Assembly (NCBI RefSeq): GCF_002915175.1
Contig: NZ_NXEJ01000005.1
Span: 62,001 to 126,000 of the forward strand
DNA length: 64,000 nucleotides
Direction: 5' to 3'
DNA from: Agrobacterium rosae
GTDB taxonomy: Bacteria; Pseudomonadota; Alphaproteobacteria; Rhizobiales; Rhizobiaceae
The notes under the pieces are model-generated. The model made no database searches. It had not been told where the DNA came from and saw only the letters and a program-made list of their open reading frames with translations. Position numbers and translations under genes: made by a program. This document shows, one piece after another, positions 52,167 through 61,222 of the stretch (positions are counted from its first letter, which is position 1; every line of letters starts with the position of its first letter).

Positions 52167-55103
52167 TCACTCACTCATGGCCTGAGCGATGGCTGAACGG
52201 ACGTCGTTTTCATTATAAGGTTTGCACAACAACACCGAACCCGCTGGCGCGTTGCCCGGCAGGAAGTTATCGCCCGTTGCGAATACGACGCCAACCGAGG
52301 GCTTACGCTCTTTGATCAGCACCGCCAGATCCGCTCCACTCATATCCGGCAAACCAACATCCGTCACCAGCACGTCGATTTCTTCTCTTTCGATGAGATC
52401 GATCGCTTGAGTGGCGTTTGCTGCTTCCACGACGACGTGGCCACCCTCCAGAAGAATATCGGAGGTATTCATCCGGATCAGTTCATCGTCTTCTACCAGA
52501 AGCACACGCATTGCAGACTTTGTGCGCAGTTTGGCGATAGCGTCCTGATTAGATGCCCGGTCCTTGTTCGACTGCGCCCGTTGCCTCTGATTGGCGATGA
52601 CATGGCGCAGACGTCTGGCAAGAGCCTCACGCGTGTAGGGCTTTGAAAGCAACTCGACACCCGCATCGAGCTTGCCGCCATGAACAATCGAGTTTTCAGT
52701 ATAACCGGAGGTGAACAGGATGGCGAGGTCGGGCAGACGCTCCTTGGCGCGTCGCGCCATTTCGCTGCTCTTCAGCGGCCCCGGCATGACGACATCGGTG
52801 AAGATGACGTCGATGGGAACGCCGCTTTCGGCAACGGTCAAGCCAGCCTGCGCATCACGCGCGGTCAGGACCCGATAACCAAGATCCGTCAATGTTTCAA
52901 CGACGATGCTTCTCACCTCATCATCGTCCTCCACGACGAGAACCGTTTCGCTGCCGCCGACGATTGGCCCACTCTGCACCACGATTTCACGATCCTCATT
53001 GGAAAGCGAACGGGGAAGATAAACCTTGACCGTCGTTCCCTGATCGAGCTCACTGTAAATCTTGACGTGACCGCCAGACTGCTTGACAAAACCATAGACC
53101 ATGGAAAGGCCAAGGCCGGTTCCCTTGCCTTCCGGTTTCGTCGAGAAAAATGGCTCAAACACCTTGTCGATGATCTCAGGTGCCATGCCGGAACCCGTAT
53201 CGGTTACCGCCAGCATCACATATTGCCCGGCCTCGACCTCGGCATGTGTCCGTGCGTAATCCTGATCGAGTGAAGCATTGCCCACTTCGATGGTCAGCTT
53301 TCCCGAACCACCCATCGCATCGCGAGCATTGATCGCCAGGTTCAACAGCGCGTTTTCCACCTGTGCAGGGTCGGCGAACGTGTTCCACAGACCGCCCGCC
53401 GTAATGACCTCGACCTCGACAGCCTCGCCGATGGAGCGGCGCAACAGGTCATCCATCCCGGCAACGAAACGGCCGACATTGATGACGCGCGGCTCCAGAG
53501 CCTGACGACGACCGAAAGCAAGCAATTGACTGGCAAGCTTCGCGCCGCGGCTGACACCCGCCAAAGCGTTGCTCACGCGCCGTTCGGCACGCTCATTGCC
53601 CACGACATCCTTTGCCAAAAGCTGAAGATTGCCCGCAACGACCTGCAACAGATTGTTGAAATCATGGGCAACGCCGCCGGTCAGTTGACCGATGGCTTCC
53701 ATTTTCTGCGCCTGCTGCAGCGCTCTTTCCGCGTGTCGACGCTCGGCAATCTCAGATGCGACACGGGCTTCGAGCCCCTCGTTCAATTGACGAAGCTGGT
53801 CTTCGGCACGCCGCCGATGGCGAATTTCACGCTCCAGATTGGCGGAATGTTCCTGAAGTGCCGATTCCGCTGCACGCTGGTCGGTGATGTCGGTGTGTAC
53901 ACCCACCCATTCGATGATTTCGCCGCTGGCATTCAAGATGGGAACGCCGCGAATGGCAAAGGTGCGATAGACGCCGTCATGCCGAAGAACACGATGCTCC
54001 CAGACATAGGTGGACTTGGTCGCGACCGCCTCGTTCCAGCTTTCTATCGAGCCTTCCCGGTCTTCGGGATGGACGGCATTCGCCCAGCCATAATCCTGAT
54101 ACTCTTCAATAGTTTGGCCTGTCAGCCCGGCCCATCCGCTCTGCACGCCTAGCATCTTGCCGTCAGGGCTATTGGTCCACAATACGCCGTGAACCGCATT
54201 TACCGCAGCCCGAAAACGGTTGTTGCTGACGGTCAGCTCAAGCTCGACGCGCTTGCGTGCGTCGATGTCGATGATCAGGACATAGCAACCATCGACCTCC
54301 CCTTTCGACGTATGCCGGGGAACGTGACGGATTTCGGCGGCGCGGGTCGTACCATCCGGGCACAGGATCGCAGTGTCGTGAATAACGGTTTCGCCCGCCA
54401 TTGCGCGTTCGATGTACGGTAACCGGGCCTGATAGAAGGTCTCACCCACCACATCCACTGCCTTGCGCCCAAGCACATCTTCCGGGCGATAGTTGAACCA
54501 GTCGAGGTAGCCACGGTTGGCGAACCGATAGACATGGTCACGATCGATAAACCCGACGAGAATTGGTAGCGCGGACGTGAGGCGGCTTAGCTCTTCGCGG
54601 CTTTCGGCCAGATCCGTAACGGCTTTAACCTTGTCGGTATTTTCCAGCACCGTGCACAACACGCCATCAACAGTGCCACCGTCATTATGGATCGGCGTGT
54701 AGAACAGATCGAAAATGACCTCTTCAGGCTGTCCGTTCCGGTTGAGCACCATCTTTTGATCGCGGTAGGACTGCACCGATCCACGAAAACCAGCTTCAAG
54801 GACCGCCTTGTTCCAATCCCAGATTTCGGGCCAGATCGCTGGCACGGTGTCGCCAAGCGCTTTAGGATGATAGTTTCCGGCGATCTCGATGTAACCGTCA
54901 TTATAGATCATGACGTGATCTTTGCCCCACATCAAAACCTGCGGGATGGGCGAATTGACGACGGAATTCACCTTGTGGCGAAGGTTGGCGGGCCACACGG
55001 AGATAGGACCGAGCGATGTTTTTGACCAGTCAAATGCGCGCACAAGACTACCAGCCTCACCGCCGCCGATCGGCCATTGGCCAAATGCAGATATATCAGT
55101 CAT
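52167..55103 (-). CDS. Soluble hybrid histidine kinase with PAS domains and two receivers
   Basis: A 978-residue cytoplasmic sensor, with no membrane segment seen. Order: an N-terminal PAS/GAF-like sensor (about 25-165), two further PAS domains (about 175-420, the last ending 'EWVGVHTDITDQRAAESAL'), a coiled coil, HisKA with 'GGVAHDFNNLLQVVAGNLQLL' (phospho-His), HATPase with N box 'LLNLAINARDAMG' and G boxes 'DTGSGMAPE' and 'GKGTGLGLSMVYG'. Then a receiver 'VLVVEDDDEVRSIVVETL' with Asp in 'IFTDVVMPG', and a second receiver 'VLLVEDDELIRMNTSDIL' with 'VLVTDVGLPD'. No DNA-binding output or partner regulator is adjacent, so its target is unknown. Confidence 0.94.
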   Translation of the reverse strand: MTDISAFGQWPIGGGEAGSLVRAFDWSKTSLGPISVWPANLRHKVNSVVNSPIPQVLMWGKDHVMIYNDGYIEIAGNYHPKALGDTVPAIWPEIWDWNKAVLEAGFRGSVQSYRDQKMVLNRNGQPEEVIFDLFYTPIHNDGGTVDGVLCTVLENTDKVKAVTDLAESREELSRLTSALPILVGFIDRDHVYRFANRGYLDWFNYRPEDVLGRKAVDVVGETFYQARLPYIERAMAGETVIHDTAILCPDGTTRAAEIRHVPRHTSKGEVDGCYVLIIDIDARKRVELELTVSNNRFRAAVNAVHGVLWTNSPDGKMLGVQSGWAGLTGQTIEEYQDYGWANAVHPEDREGSIESWNEAVATKSTYVWEHRVLRHDGVYRTFAIRGVPILNASGEIIEWVGVHTDITDQRAAESALQEHSANLEREIRHRRRAEDQLRQLNEGLEARVASEIAERRHAERALQQAQKMEAIGQLTGGVAHDFNNLLQVVAGNLQLLAKDVVGNERAERRVSNALAGVSRGAKLASQLLAFGRRQALEPRVINVGRFVAGMDDLLRRSIGEAVEVEVITAGGLWNTFADPAQVENALLNLAINARDAMGGSGKLTIEVGNASLDQDYARTHAEVEAGQYVMLAVTDTGSGMAPEIIDKVFEPFFSTKPEGKGTGLGLSMVYGFVKQSGGHVKIYSELDQGTTVKVYLPRSLSNEDREIVVQSGPIVGGSETVLVVEDDDEVRSIVVETLTDLGYRVLTARDAQAGLTVAESGVPIDVIFTDVVMPGPLKSSEMARRAKERLPDLAILFTSGYTENSIVHGGKLDAGVELLSKPYTREALARRLRHVIANQRQRAQSNKDRASNQDAIAKLRTKSAMRVLLVEDDELIRMNTSDILLEGGHVVVEAANATQAIDLIEREEIDVLVTDVGLPDMSGADLAVLIKERKPSVGVVFATGDNFLPGNAPAGSVLLCKPYNENDVRSAIAQAMSE

Positions 55104-55246
55104 AAAACATCACCAGCGAGAGCACAGGCTCTCATCCACCAACACTATCAGCCACGGAAACAGACTGGCCGATGTTACCACTTTATTCGAAGAAACTTAT
55201 CAAGCGTTTTTTTATAACGGACGCAATAGTCTATTGCACTATATAG

Positions 55247-56461
55247 TTATCGGTCATGATCAAGCCTATGGATAATGCCTCTGGCAGCGGCTTTTCCCGT
55301 CGCAAAACAAGCGGTTAACAAGTAACCACCGGTTGGTGCTTCCCAGTCCAGCATCTCGCCAGCCGTGAATGTTCCCGGCATGGACTTGAGCATGTAGTGC
55401 TGGTCGATCTCTTCCCGATCGATTCCCCCAGCACTCGATATTGCCTCGGCAATCGGACGCGGAGATGTAACGCTAACGGGCAAAGCCTTTATCAGCGCCG
55501 CTATCTCTGCCGCAGACATGGCAGGCAGGTCCGGCCTGCATTCTCTCAACAGAGCAACCTTGACCGGCGAAAGACCGGCGGCCTTTCGCAATCTGTTTGA
55601 AAGACTATCTTTGCGAGGGTGCCGCTCAAGGTCATGGGTAAGACGTTGTTGCGTTCGCCCGGGCGCGAGATCAACGATCAGAGCGGGCCTGTCAGTTTGC
55701 TGGAACGAATCGCGCAAAGCCGCCGAATGGGCATAGACCAAGCTGCCTTCGATGCCATGCCGGGTGATCACGAACTCACCCTCGAAACGTCCGGCTTGAG
55801 ACGTTGTGACGACGGACTTGACGGGCGCACCCGCAAAGCGCTCCCGGAAATGATCGCTCCATTCCACATCGAAACCGCAATTGGCGGGCTGGAAATCATT
55901 GATGGCAACGCCTTTTTGCCGAAGCCACGGCACCCAGGCCGCATCGGAGCCCAACTTCGGCCAGCTCGCACCACCGATTGCAAGGAGGACAGTGCCTTGC
56001 TGGACGGTCACATCGCCGGAGGGCGTCTGGAAGAGCAGCGCATTGCCATCAAAGCCTGCCCAGCGATGCCGAGTCTTGATCTCAACTCCTTGCGCATTCA
56101 GCCGCGAGAGCCAGGCACGCAAAAGCGGCGATGCCTTCATGGCGACAGGAAAAACCCGGCCGGAAGTTCCGGTAAACGTCTCCTGTCCTAGAGACAGCGC
56201 CCAGTCCCGCAGCATGGCCGGCGTGAAATCATCCAGCGCCGCTTGGAGCTTGGCCTGCGCAGGTCCGAAGCGGCTAACGAAATCGCCGTAGTCTTCGGCG
56301 TGGGTGATGTTGAGACCGGATTTACCGGCCATGAGAAATTTGCGCGCGACCGTCGGCATGGCCTCATAGACCGTAACGACAGTACCAGCCGCAGACAGCA
56401 CGTCTGCCGCCATCAGCCCCGCCGGTCCACCACCAATGATCACCACTGTCTTGCCGTGCAT
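55247..56461 (-). CDS. BaiN/HI0933-type FAD flavoprotein
   Basis: A 404-residue protein of the NAD(P)/FAD-dependent oxidoreductase group (HI0933/BaiN, TIGR03862-like). It has 'TVVIIGGGPAGLMAADVLSAAGTVVTVYEA', the family hallmark 'MAGKSGLNITHAEDYGDFVSRFG', 'LLAIGGASWPKLGSDAAWVPW', and a C-terminal 'AGEMLDWEAPTGGYLLTACFATG'. Function is poorly defined across the family. ATG 56461 is used. GTG 56464 directly before it is possible. It is divergent from yigZ. Confidence 0.9.
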   Translation of the reverse strand: MHGKTVVIIGGGPAGLMAADVLSAAGTVVTVYEAMPTVARKFLMAGKSGLNITHAEDYGDFVSRFGPAQAKLQAALDDFTPAMLRDWALSLGQETFTGTSGRVFPVAMKASPLLRAWLSRLNAQGVEIKTRHRWAGFDGNALLFQTPSGDVTVQQGTVLLAIGGASWPKLGSDAAWVPWLRQKGVAINDFQPANCGFDVEWSDHFRERFAGAPVKSVVTTSQAGRFEGEFVITRHGIEGSLVYAHSAALRDSFQQTDRPALIVDLAPGRTQQRLTHDLERHPRKDSLSNRLRKAAGLSPVKVALLRECRPDLPAMSAAEIAALIKALPVSVTSPRPIAEAISSAGGIDREEIDQHYMLKSMPGTFTAGEMLDWEAPTGGYLLTACFATGKAAARGIIHRLDHDR

Positions 56462-56541
56462 CACTCAAATTTCCAATGCGGTTTGATTACATCCGCCTTA
56501 TACCGATTTGCCCGCGCCGGTACATGCGCTATTGACGGGGT

Positions 56542-57132
56542 ATGTTTACGCTCAATCGTCCCGAAACATTTTCGCAAGACATTAAGAAAAGCCGCTTCAT
56601 AGCGTTTGCCAGCCCAATCGCAGACGAGGAGGCGGCGAAACGCTTTATAGAGCAGCAGTCCGATGCAACCGCCAACCATAATTGCTGGGCATGGCGCGTC
56701 GGTCAGGTCTACCGTTTCAGCGATGACGGAGAGCCTTCGGGTACAGCAGGCAAACCTATTCTTCAGGCCATAGACGGGCAATCGCTGGATTGTGTGGCGG
56801 TGGTGGTAACTCGCTGGTTCGGCGGCATACTGTTAGGCAGCGGCGGCCTAATGCGCGCCTATGGCGGAACCGCCGCGACCTGCCTGAGAAGTGGCGACAA
56901 GACACCGATCATTCCTACCTTCTCGACGGAAATCCTCTGCGGCTTTTCCGATCTGGCACTGGTCAAATCAAGGCTGATGGCGGTACCGGACCTGACAATC
57001 GAAAACGAAACATTCACCGCAGATGGTGCCCGTTTGATGTTGTCAGTACCCGTTTCATCCGCTGAAACAGTCGCGAAAATGGTCAAGGACCTGACGAGCG
57101 GCCGCGTTACCGTTCCTCTTCCAGAAGAATGA
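56542..57132 (+). CDS. YigZ/IMPACT-family protein
   Basis: A 196-residue protein of the UPF0029/YigZ family, with an N-terminal IMPACT domain 'KKSRFIAFASPI', 'NHNCWAWRVG', 'FSDDGEPSGTAGKPIL' and 'AVVVTRWFGGILLGSGGLMRAYGG', and a C-terminal DUF1949-type ferredoxin-like domain. Members are linked to translation control or protein folding, but the bacterial role is unsettled. It is followed within 45 bp by two RNA-modification genes on the same strand, which may hint at a translation link. Confidence 0.93.
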   Translation: MFTLNRPETFSQDIKKSRFIAFASPIADEEAAKRFIEQQSDATANHNCWAWRVGQVYRFSDDGEPSGTAGKPILQAIDGQSLDCVAVVVTRWFGGILLGSGGLMRAYGGTAATCLRSGDKTPIIPTFSTEILCGFSDLALVKSRLMAVPDLTIENETFTADGARLMLSVPVSSAETVAKMVKDLTSGRVTVPLPEE

Positions 57133-57174
57133 GCAATCTGCTCGCCATCATCCAAATTCATGCTAAGAGGCCGC

Positions 57175-57843
57175 ATGACATCAGAGCTTGAAAACCCGGC
57201 CTACAATCCGCCGCTGGAACCCTATGTTTCCATCGTCTATCGGGACGATGACCTTCTGGTTCTCGATAAGCCCAGCGGGTTGCTGTCCGTTCCGGGCCGT
57301 GATCCGGCCTTGTCCGATAGCTTGGCGACGCGGGTGCAAAAGCAGTTTCCGAAGGCGTTGATGATCAACCGGCTGGACAAGGACACATCCGGTCTCGTGC
57401 TCATGTCGCTGAACCGCAAGGCACACGCGGCCATAGCCTCTCAGTTCGAAAACCGGACGACCGAGAAGACCTATATCGCCGTGGTCTGGGGTGAGGTCAG
57501 TGGTGAGAGCGGACACATCGACCTGCCGCTTGCGATCGATCCCGACAACAAGCCGCGCCACCGCGTGGACCATGAAGGGGGCAAATCGGCACAAACGGAC
57601 TGGCACGTCATCGAGCGGTTGCCGCTGCCCGCCACACGCCTTCGCCTGCATCCCCTTACCGGGCGAACGCACCAGCTGCGCGTCCACATGAAGGCCATCG
57701 GCCATCCCATTCTGGGTGACGCATTTTATGCGCACGGTGAAGCGCTGGGTGCCTCCGACCGCTTGCTGCTGCATGCGCAAGACCTGCGCTTTCGCCACCC
57801 CGATGGTCGCGATATGACATTGACCGTGCCTTGCCCTTTTTGA
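57175..57843 (+). CDS. RluA-family 23S rRNA/tRNA pseudouridine synthase
   Basis: A 222-residue enzyme that isomerises uridine to pseudouridine. The catalytic motif RLDKDTSG carries Asp68 and is followed by 'LVLMSLNRKAHAAIASQF' and the C-terminal 'LHPLTGRTHQLRVHMKAIGHPILGD'. It lacks an S4 RNA-binding domain, so it resembles RluA (219 residues) more than RluC or RluD. ATG 57175 has AGAGG close upstream. The ATG at 57160 has none. The exact target is not certain. It is 1 base from the rsmJ start region. Confidence 0.9.
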   Translation: MTSELENPAYNPPLEPYVSIVYRDDDLLVLDKPSGLLSVPGRDPALSDSLATRVQKQFPKALMINRLDKDTSGLVLMSLNRKAHAAIASQFENRTTEKTYIAVVWGEVSGESGHIDLPLAIDPDNKPRHRVDHEGGKSAQTDWHVIERLPLPATRLRLHPLTGRTHQLRVHMKAIGHPILGDAFYAHGEALGASDRLLLHAQDLRFRHPDGRDMTLTVPCPF

Positions 57844-57844
57844 G

Positions 57845-58474
57845 ATGACCATGACGGATAAAGATCGCAATGAAGATTTTATCGTTGATTTTGTAGGCGG
57901 TGCCGTCGGCCACCGGTTGCGCTCCGGCGAAGGGCGCGGTCAGGCACTTCCGAAAGCTGCCGGCTTGAAAAACGGCAAAACACCCAGGATTGTCGATGCG
58001 ACGGCTGGGTTGGGGCGCGATGCGTTTCTACTCGCCTCCCTCGGGGCTGAAGTAACCCTGATCGAGCGGTCGCCGGGAATGCATACGCTGCTCTCGGATG
58101 CGATTGCGCGGGCGGATGCAGAGGGTGGTATCTACCGCGAGATCGTATCGAGGATGACGTTGCTCCATGGCGATTCCCGTGTCCTGATCCCGACACTATC
58201 CCCGGAAGTGGTGATCATCGACCCGATGCACCCGCCACGTAACAATACGGCTCTGGTGAAAAAAGAGATGCGGGTTCTCAGGGAGTTGGTGGGGTCTGAC
58301 CCGGATCAGGTTGCGCTGATGACCGTGGCACTGGCACACGCGACGAAGCGTGTGGTGCTGAAGTGGCCATTGCGTGCCGAACCCATGCCCGGCATTCGCA
58401 AACCCTCTCATCAGCTTCTCGGTAAAAGTACGCGTTACGATGTCTTTATGGTGTTGGGTGACAAACCGACCTGA
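57845..58474 (+). CDS. rsmJ: 16S rRNA m2G methyltransferase RsmJ
   Basis: A 209-residue SAM-dependent methyltransferase matching RsmJ (m2G1516 in E. coli 16S rRNA). It has 'FIVDFVGGAVGHRLRSGEG', the SAM motif 'IVDATAGLGRDAFLLASLGAEVTLIERS', and the catalytic motif 'VVIIDPMHPPRNNTALVKKEMRVLREL'. In E. coli the last motif is written DPMYPHR, so the Tyr and His are replaced here (see findings). ATG 57845 follows the rluA-type gene stop by one base. The SD is not obvious, so translation may be coupled. Confidence 0.9.
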   Translation: MTMTDKDRNEDFIVDFVGGAVGHRLRSGEGRGQALPKAAGLKNGKTPRIVDATAGLGRDAFLLASLGAEVTLIERSPGMHTLLSDAIARADAEGGIYREIVSRMTLLHGDSRVLIPTLSPEVVIIDPMHPPRNNTALVKKEMRVLRELVGSDPDQVALMTVALAHATKRVVLKWPLRAEPMPGIRKPSHQLLGKSTRYDVFMVLGDKPT

Positions 58475-58480
58475 ACGGGA

Positions 58481-58666
58481 TCAGCGGAACTTAGCCTTGC
58501 GTTGTGCGTTCATCAGCAGCTCGTGACGAGATGCGAAATCCCCAAACAGCTTGCGCAAACGCGATTCTTCGACATCATCGAGCCTGTAACGGCGGCAGAA
58601 TTCCACGACGCTGAGGATCGGCTTTATCTCAGTCGTCTCGATTTCCTTGTTGTCTATGATTTGCAT
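58481..58666 (-). CDS. Uncharacterised 61-residue protein
   Basis: A small basic protein with helical character ('KPILSVVEFCRRYRLDDVEESRLRKLFGDFASRHELLMNAQ'). It has one cysteine and no membrane or signal segment. ATG 58666 has a strong AGGAGGG upstream, which supports translation. The composition suits a nucleic-acid- or protein-binding adaptor, but no family is recognised. It is convergent with rsmJ, 6 bases from its stop. Confidence 0.75.
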   Translation of the reverse strand: MQIIDNKEIETTEIKPILSVVEFCRRYRLDDVEESRLRKLFGDFASRHELLMNAQRKAKFR

Positions 58667-58858
58667 GGCACCCTCCTGCGATTTGCGACATCAAAAAACG
58701 CTGAAAGCGACGAAACGTTCCCCACTAATTGTCGTCCCCGAAATATAAGAGGAGGGTAATTTTACACGCCGGAATCAAGTTTTGTTGAAACTGCTAGGTG
58801 AAACGAAAAACGGCCCCACATGTTTCCCGCCTGCAAATAATCCACGGAAGGGAGACCT

Positions 58859-60088
58859 ATGCCACGCACCCACCACCTGCTGACGACGACCATTTTTTCG
58901 ATGTGCCTCATCGCCCCGCTCGCCCCTATGGCCAACGCGCAGTCGACAGTCCCAGCCGAAACGAAACAGGCAAACGCGCCGGACCAAAAACCGGCCTTCG
59001 AGGGTCAGACACGAGCGGTCCAGCCGGAGAAAATGCCTTCGCTGCAAAAGACAGTCGTTGCAGATGATCTGCCGCATCTCTGGTCCATGGAGATTCTGCC
59101 CGATGGCCGCATGCTCGTCGCCGCCAAGGAAGGTGCCATGCATATCGTTGCAGATGGCAAGGCAGGTCCAGCGCTGGAAGGCGTTCCGGAGGTCGCCTCT
59201 GCGGGACAGGGCGGACTGCTCGACATCGCGCTAGCGCCCGATTTCGATAGCTCCAAAATGATCTATTTCTCGTTCTCCGAGCCACGAGATGGCGGCAACG
59301 GAACATCTGTCGCGTCCGCCAAGCTCATGGAGAGTGGCGGCAAAGCCGTTCTCGAAGACACAAAGGTCATCTTCCGCCAGATGCCGACCTATGATGGTGA
59401 CAAGCATTTCGGCTCGCGCTTGGCATTCGGTCCGAACAACGAACTCTATGTGACCGTTGGTGAGCGTTCTGACAAGGAGCCGCGTGTTCAGGCTCAGGAC
59501 CTCTCAAGCGGACTTGGCAAGGTTTTCCGTATCGACAAGGATGGTAAATCTTTCGAAGGAAACCCCTTTGCAGGCCAGCAGAATGCGCTTCCCGAAATCT
59601 GGAGCTACGGCCATCGCAATGTCCAGTCTTCTGCCATTGATGGTCAGGGACGGCTCTGGACAGTCGAGCACGGCCCCAAGGGTGGCGATGAACTGAACCT
59701 CCCAAAGCCTGGCCTGAATTATGGCTGGCCCGTTATCACATATGGCATCGAATATAGTGGTGGCGCAGTCGGCGATGGTATGACCGCAAAAGATGGCATG
59801 GAGCAGCCGGTCTATTATTGGGATCCCGTTATCGGTCCATCGGGCATGGTCTATTACGACTCCGATGCCATCCCGGAATGGAAAGGCTCTCTCATCATCG
59901 GCGGGCTGGTCAGCCAGGGCATCGTCGTGCTGAAGGTAGAAAACGACAAGGTCGTGTCCGAGGGACGATTGCCGCTTGAGGCCCGCATTCGCGACGTCAA
60001 GGTCGGCAGCGACGGTGCCGTCTATGCCGTGACCGAAGAGCGCGGCGGCGGAAAGTCGCAAATCCTTAAGCTCGCGCCAGACGCCTGA
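58859..60088 (+). CDS. Periplasmic PQQ-dependent aldose sugar dehydrogenase
   Basis: A 409-residue protein with a signal peptide cleaved about MANAQ (residue 28), a short polar linker, and a six-bladed beta-propeller like soluble glucose/aldose sugar dehydrogenases (YliI/Asd). It has 'LPHLWSMEILPDGRMLVAAKEG', 'VASAGQGGLLDIALAPDF', 'HFGSRLAFGPNNELYVTVGERSD', 'ALPEIWSYGHRNVQ' and 'WTVEHGPKGGDELN'. It probably oxidises free sugars to lactones and feeds electrons to the respiratory chain. Cofactor assignment follows the family. ATG 58859 has GAAGGGAG upstream. Confidence 0.92.
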   Translation: MPRTHHLLTTTIFSMCLIAPLAPMANAQSTVPAETKQANAPDQKPAFEGQTRAVQPEKMPSLQKTVVADDLPHLWSMEILPDGRMLVAAKEGAMHIVADGKAGPALEGVPEVASAGQGGLLDIALAPDFDSSKMIYFSFSEPRDGGNGTSVASAKLMESGGKAVLEDTKVIFRQMPTYDGDKHFGSRLAFGPNNELYVTVGERSDKEPRVQAQDLSSGLGKVFRIDKDGKSFEGNPFAGQQNALPEIWSYGHRNVQSSAIDGQGRLWTVEHGPKGGDELNLPKPGLNYGWPVITYGIEYSGGAVGDGMTAKDGMEQPVYYWDPVIGPSGMVYYDSDAIPEWKGSLIIGGLVSQGIVVLKVENDKVVSEGRLPLEARIRDVKVGSDGAVYAVTEERGGGKSQILKLAPDA

Positions 60089-60100
60089 TCACCTGCATCT

Positions 60101-60129
60101 GATGGGAGCGGTCTCGCGCCGCTCCCATC
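60101..60129 (+). terminator. Hairpin after the aldose dehydrogenase gene
   Basis: GATGGGAGCGG (60101-60111) and CCGCTCCCATC (60119-60129) form an 11-bp perfect stem with a 7-base loop, followed by TTGCTC. A probable terminator with a weak T-run. Confidence 0.7.
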
Positions 60130-60204
60130 TTGCTCACCCAAGCTGGGAACAGACGCAGGGTTAGGCGCATTAATCCTCACAATGGTGAGGAGCAATAAAC
60201 CCCA

Positions 60205-61221
60205 ATGAATCAGCTTCCAATTCGCATCTTGAGAAAAGTCGGACTGACCTATGTCAGCGACCAGGAACCGGGCATTTCCCGCGAAAAACGCGGCAAGGGT
60301 TTCGCTTACCGGCTTCCGGACGGCGCGCTTCTTTCCGACAAGCTGGAGATCACCCGCCTTAAATCCCTCGGTGTGCCGCCCGCCTATGAACGGGTCTGGA
60401 TCTGCATCGACCCATCCGGTCATTTGCAGGCCACGGGTTACGACGCGCGCGGACGCAAACAATATCGCTATCATCCCGATTGGCACGCCTTGCGAGGCGA
60501 GAATAAGTTCTACCAGCTGAAGACATTCGGTGAGGCTCTACCGGCCATTCGTCGGCGGGCAACCTCAGACCTTTCCAAACAGGTGCACAGCGCAGATGTG
60601 ACGCTTGCTGCACTCGTGCTGCTGCTGGACGCAGCCTATCTGCGCGTCGGAAACAAGACCTACCTTGAAACCAATGGCACCTATGGCGCGACCACGCTTC
60701 TGAAAAAACACGTCTCCTTCGGTGAGACGATAGAACTGCGCTTCGCAGCGAAAGGTGGGCAGCGCGTAAAGCGCAAACTGAAACACCCTCGCCTGCAACG
60801 GATTCTAGAAAATATCGCCGACCTGCCTGGTAGACAGCTGTTTGTCTGGCAGGACGAGAATGGCCTTGTCCACCCGGTCGATTCAAGCGCGCTCAACGCT
60901 TATATTTCGCAAAGTGCCGGTGAAGGCATATCCGCAAAAACGTTTCGCACTTGGGGTGGTACGCTCGCGGCCTTCGGACACGCCGCACGGGCTTTGGGAA
61001 GCGAGGAGCGCCCGACCATAAAAGGCATGTGCATGGCGGCAGCCGAAGAGCTTTCCAACACACCCGCGATCTGCCGAAAAAGTTATGTACATCCGGCAGT
61101 GCTGGAGCTTGCTACCGAGGACAAATCCGTCAAACGACTGCAGAAAATTTTGGGCAGCGACCTCAAGCCGATCGCCGGGTTGAGAGCTGACGAACGGCGT
61201 TTACTCGAATTCTTGCCGTGA
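60205..61221 (+). CDS. DNA topoisomerase IB (bacterial, poxvirus-like)
   Basis: A 338-residue type IB topoisomerase that relaxes supercoils through a 3'-phosphotyrosine link. The N-terminal 'VGLTYVSDQEPGISREKRGKGFAYR' and 'YERVWICIDPSGHLQATGYDARGRKQYRYHPDWH' are family marks. The catalytic domain has 'RVGNKTYLETNGTYGATTL' (Arg), 'LKKHVSF', 'SAKTFRTWGGTLAAFGHA' (Arg) and 'ICRKSYVHPAVLE' with Tyr294. All core residues look present. It stands alone. Its stop is 1 base from the convergent secreted-protein gene. Confidence 0.95.
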   Translation: MNQLPIRILRKVGLTYVSDQEPGISREKRGKGFAYRLPDGALLSDKLEITRLKSLGVPPAYERVWICIDPSGHLQATGYDARGRKQYRYHPDWHALRGENKFYQLKTFGEALPAIRRRATSDLSKQVHSADVTLAALVLLLDAAYLRVGNKTYLETNGTYGATTLLKKHVSFGETIELRFAAKGGQRVKRKLKHPRLQRILENIADLPGRQLFVWQDENGLVHPVDSSALNAYISQSAGEGISAKTFRTWGGTLAAFGHAARALGSEERPTIKGMCMAAAEELSNTPAICRKSYVHPAVLELATEDKSVKRLQKILGSDLKPIAGLRADERRLLEFLP

Positions 61222-61222
61222 G

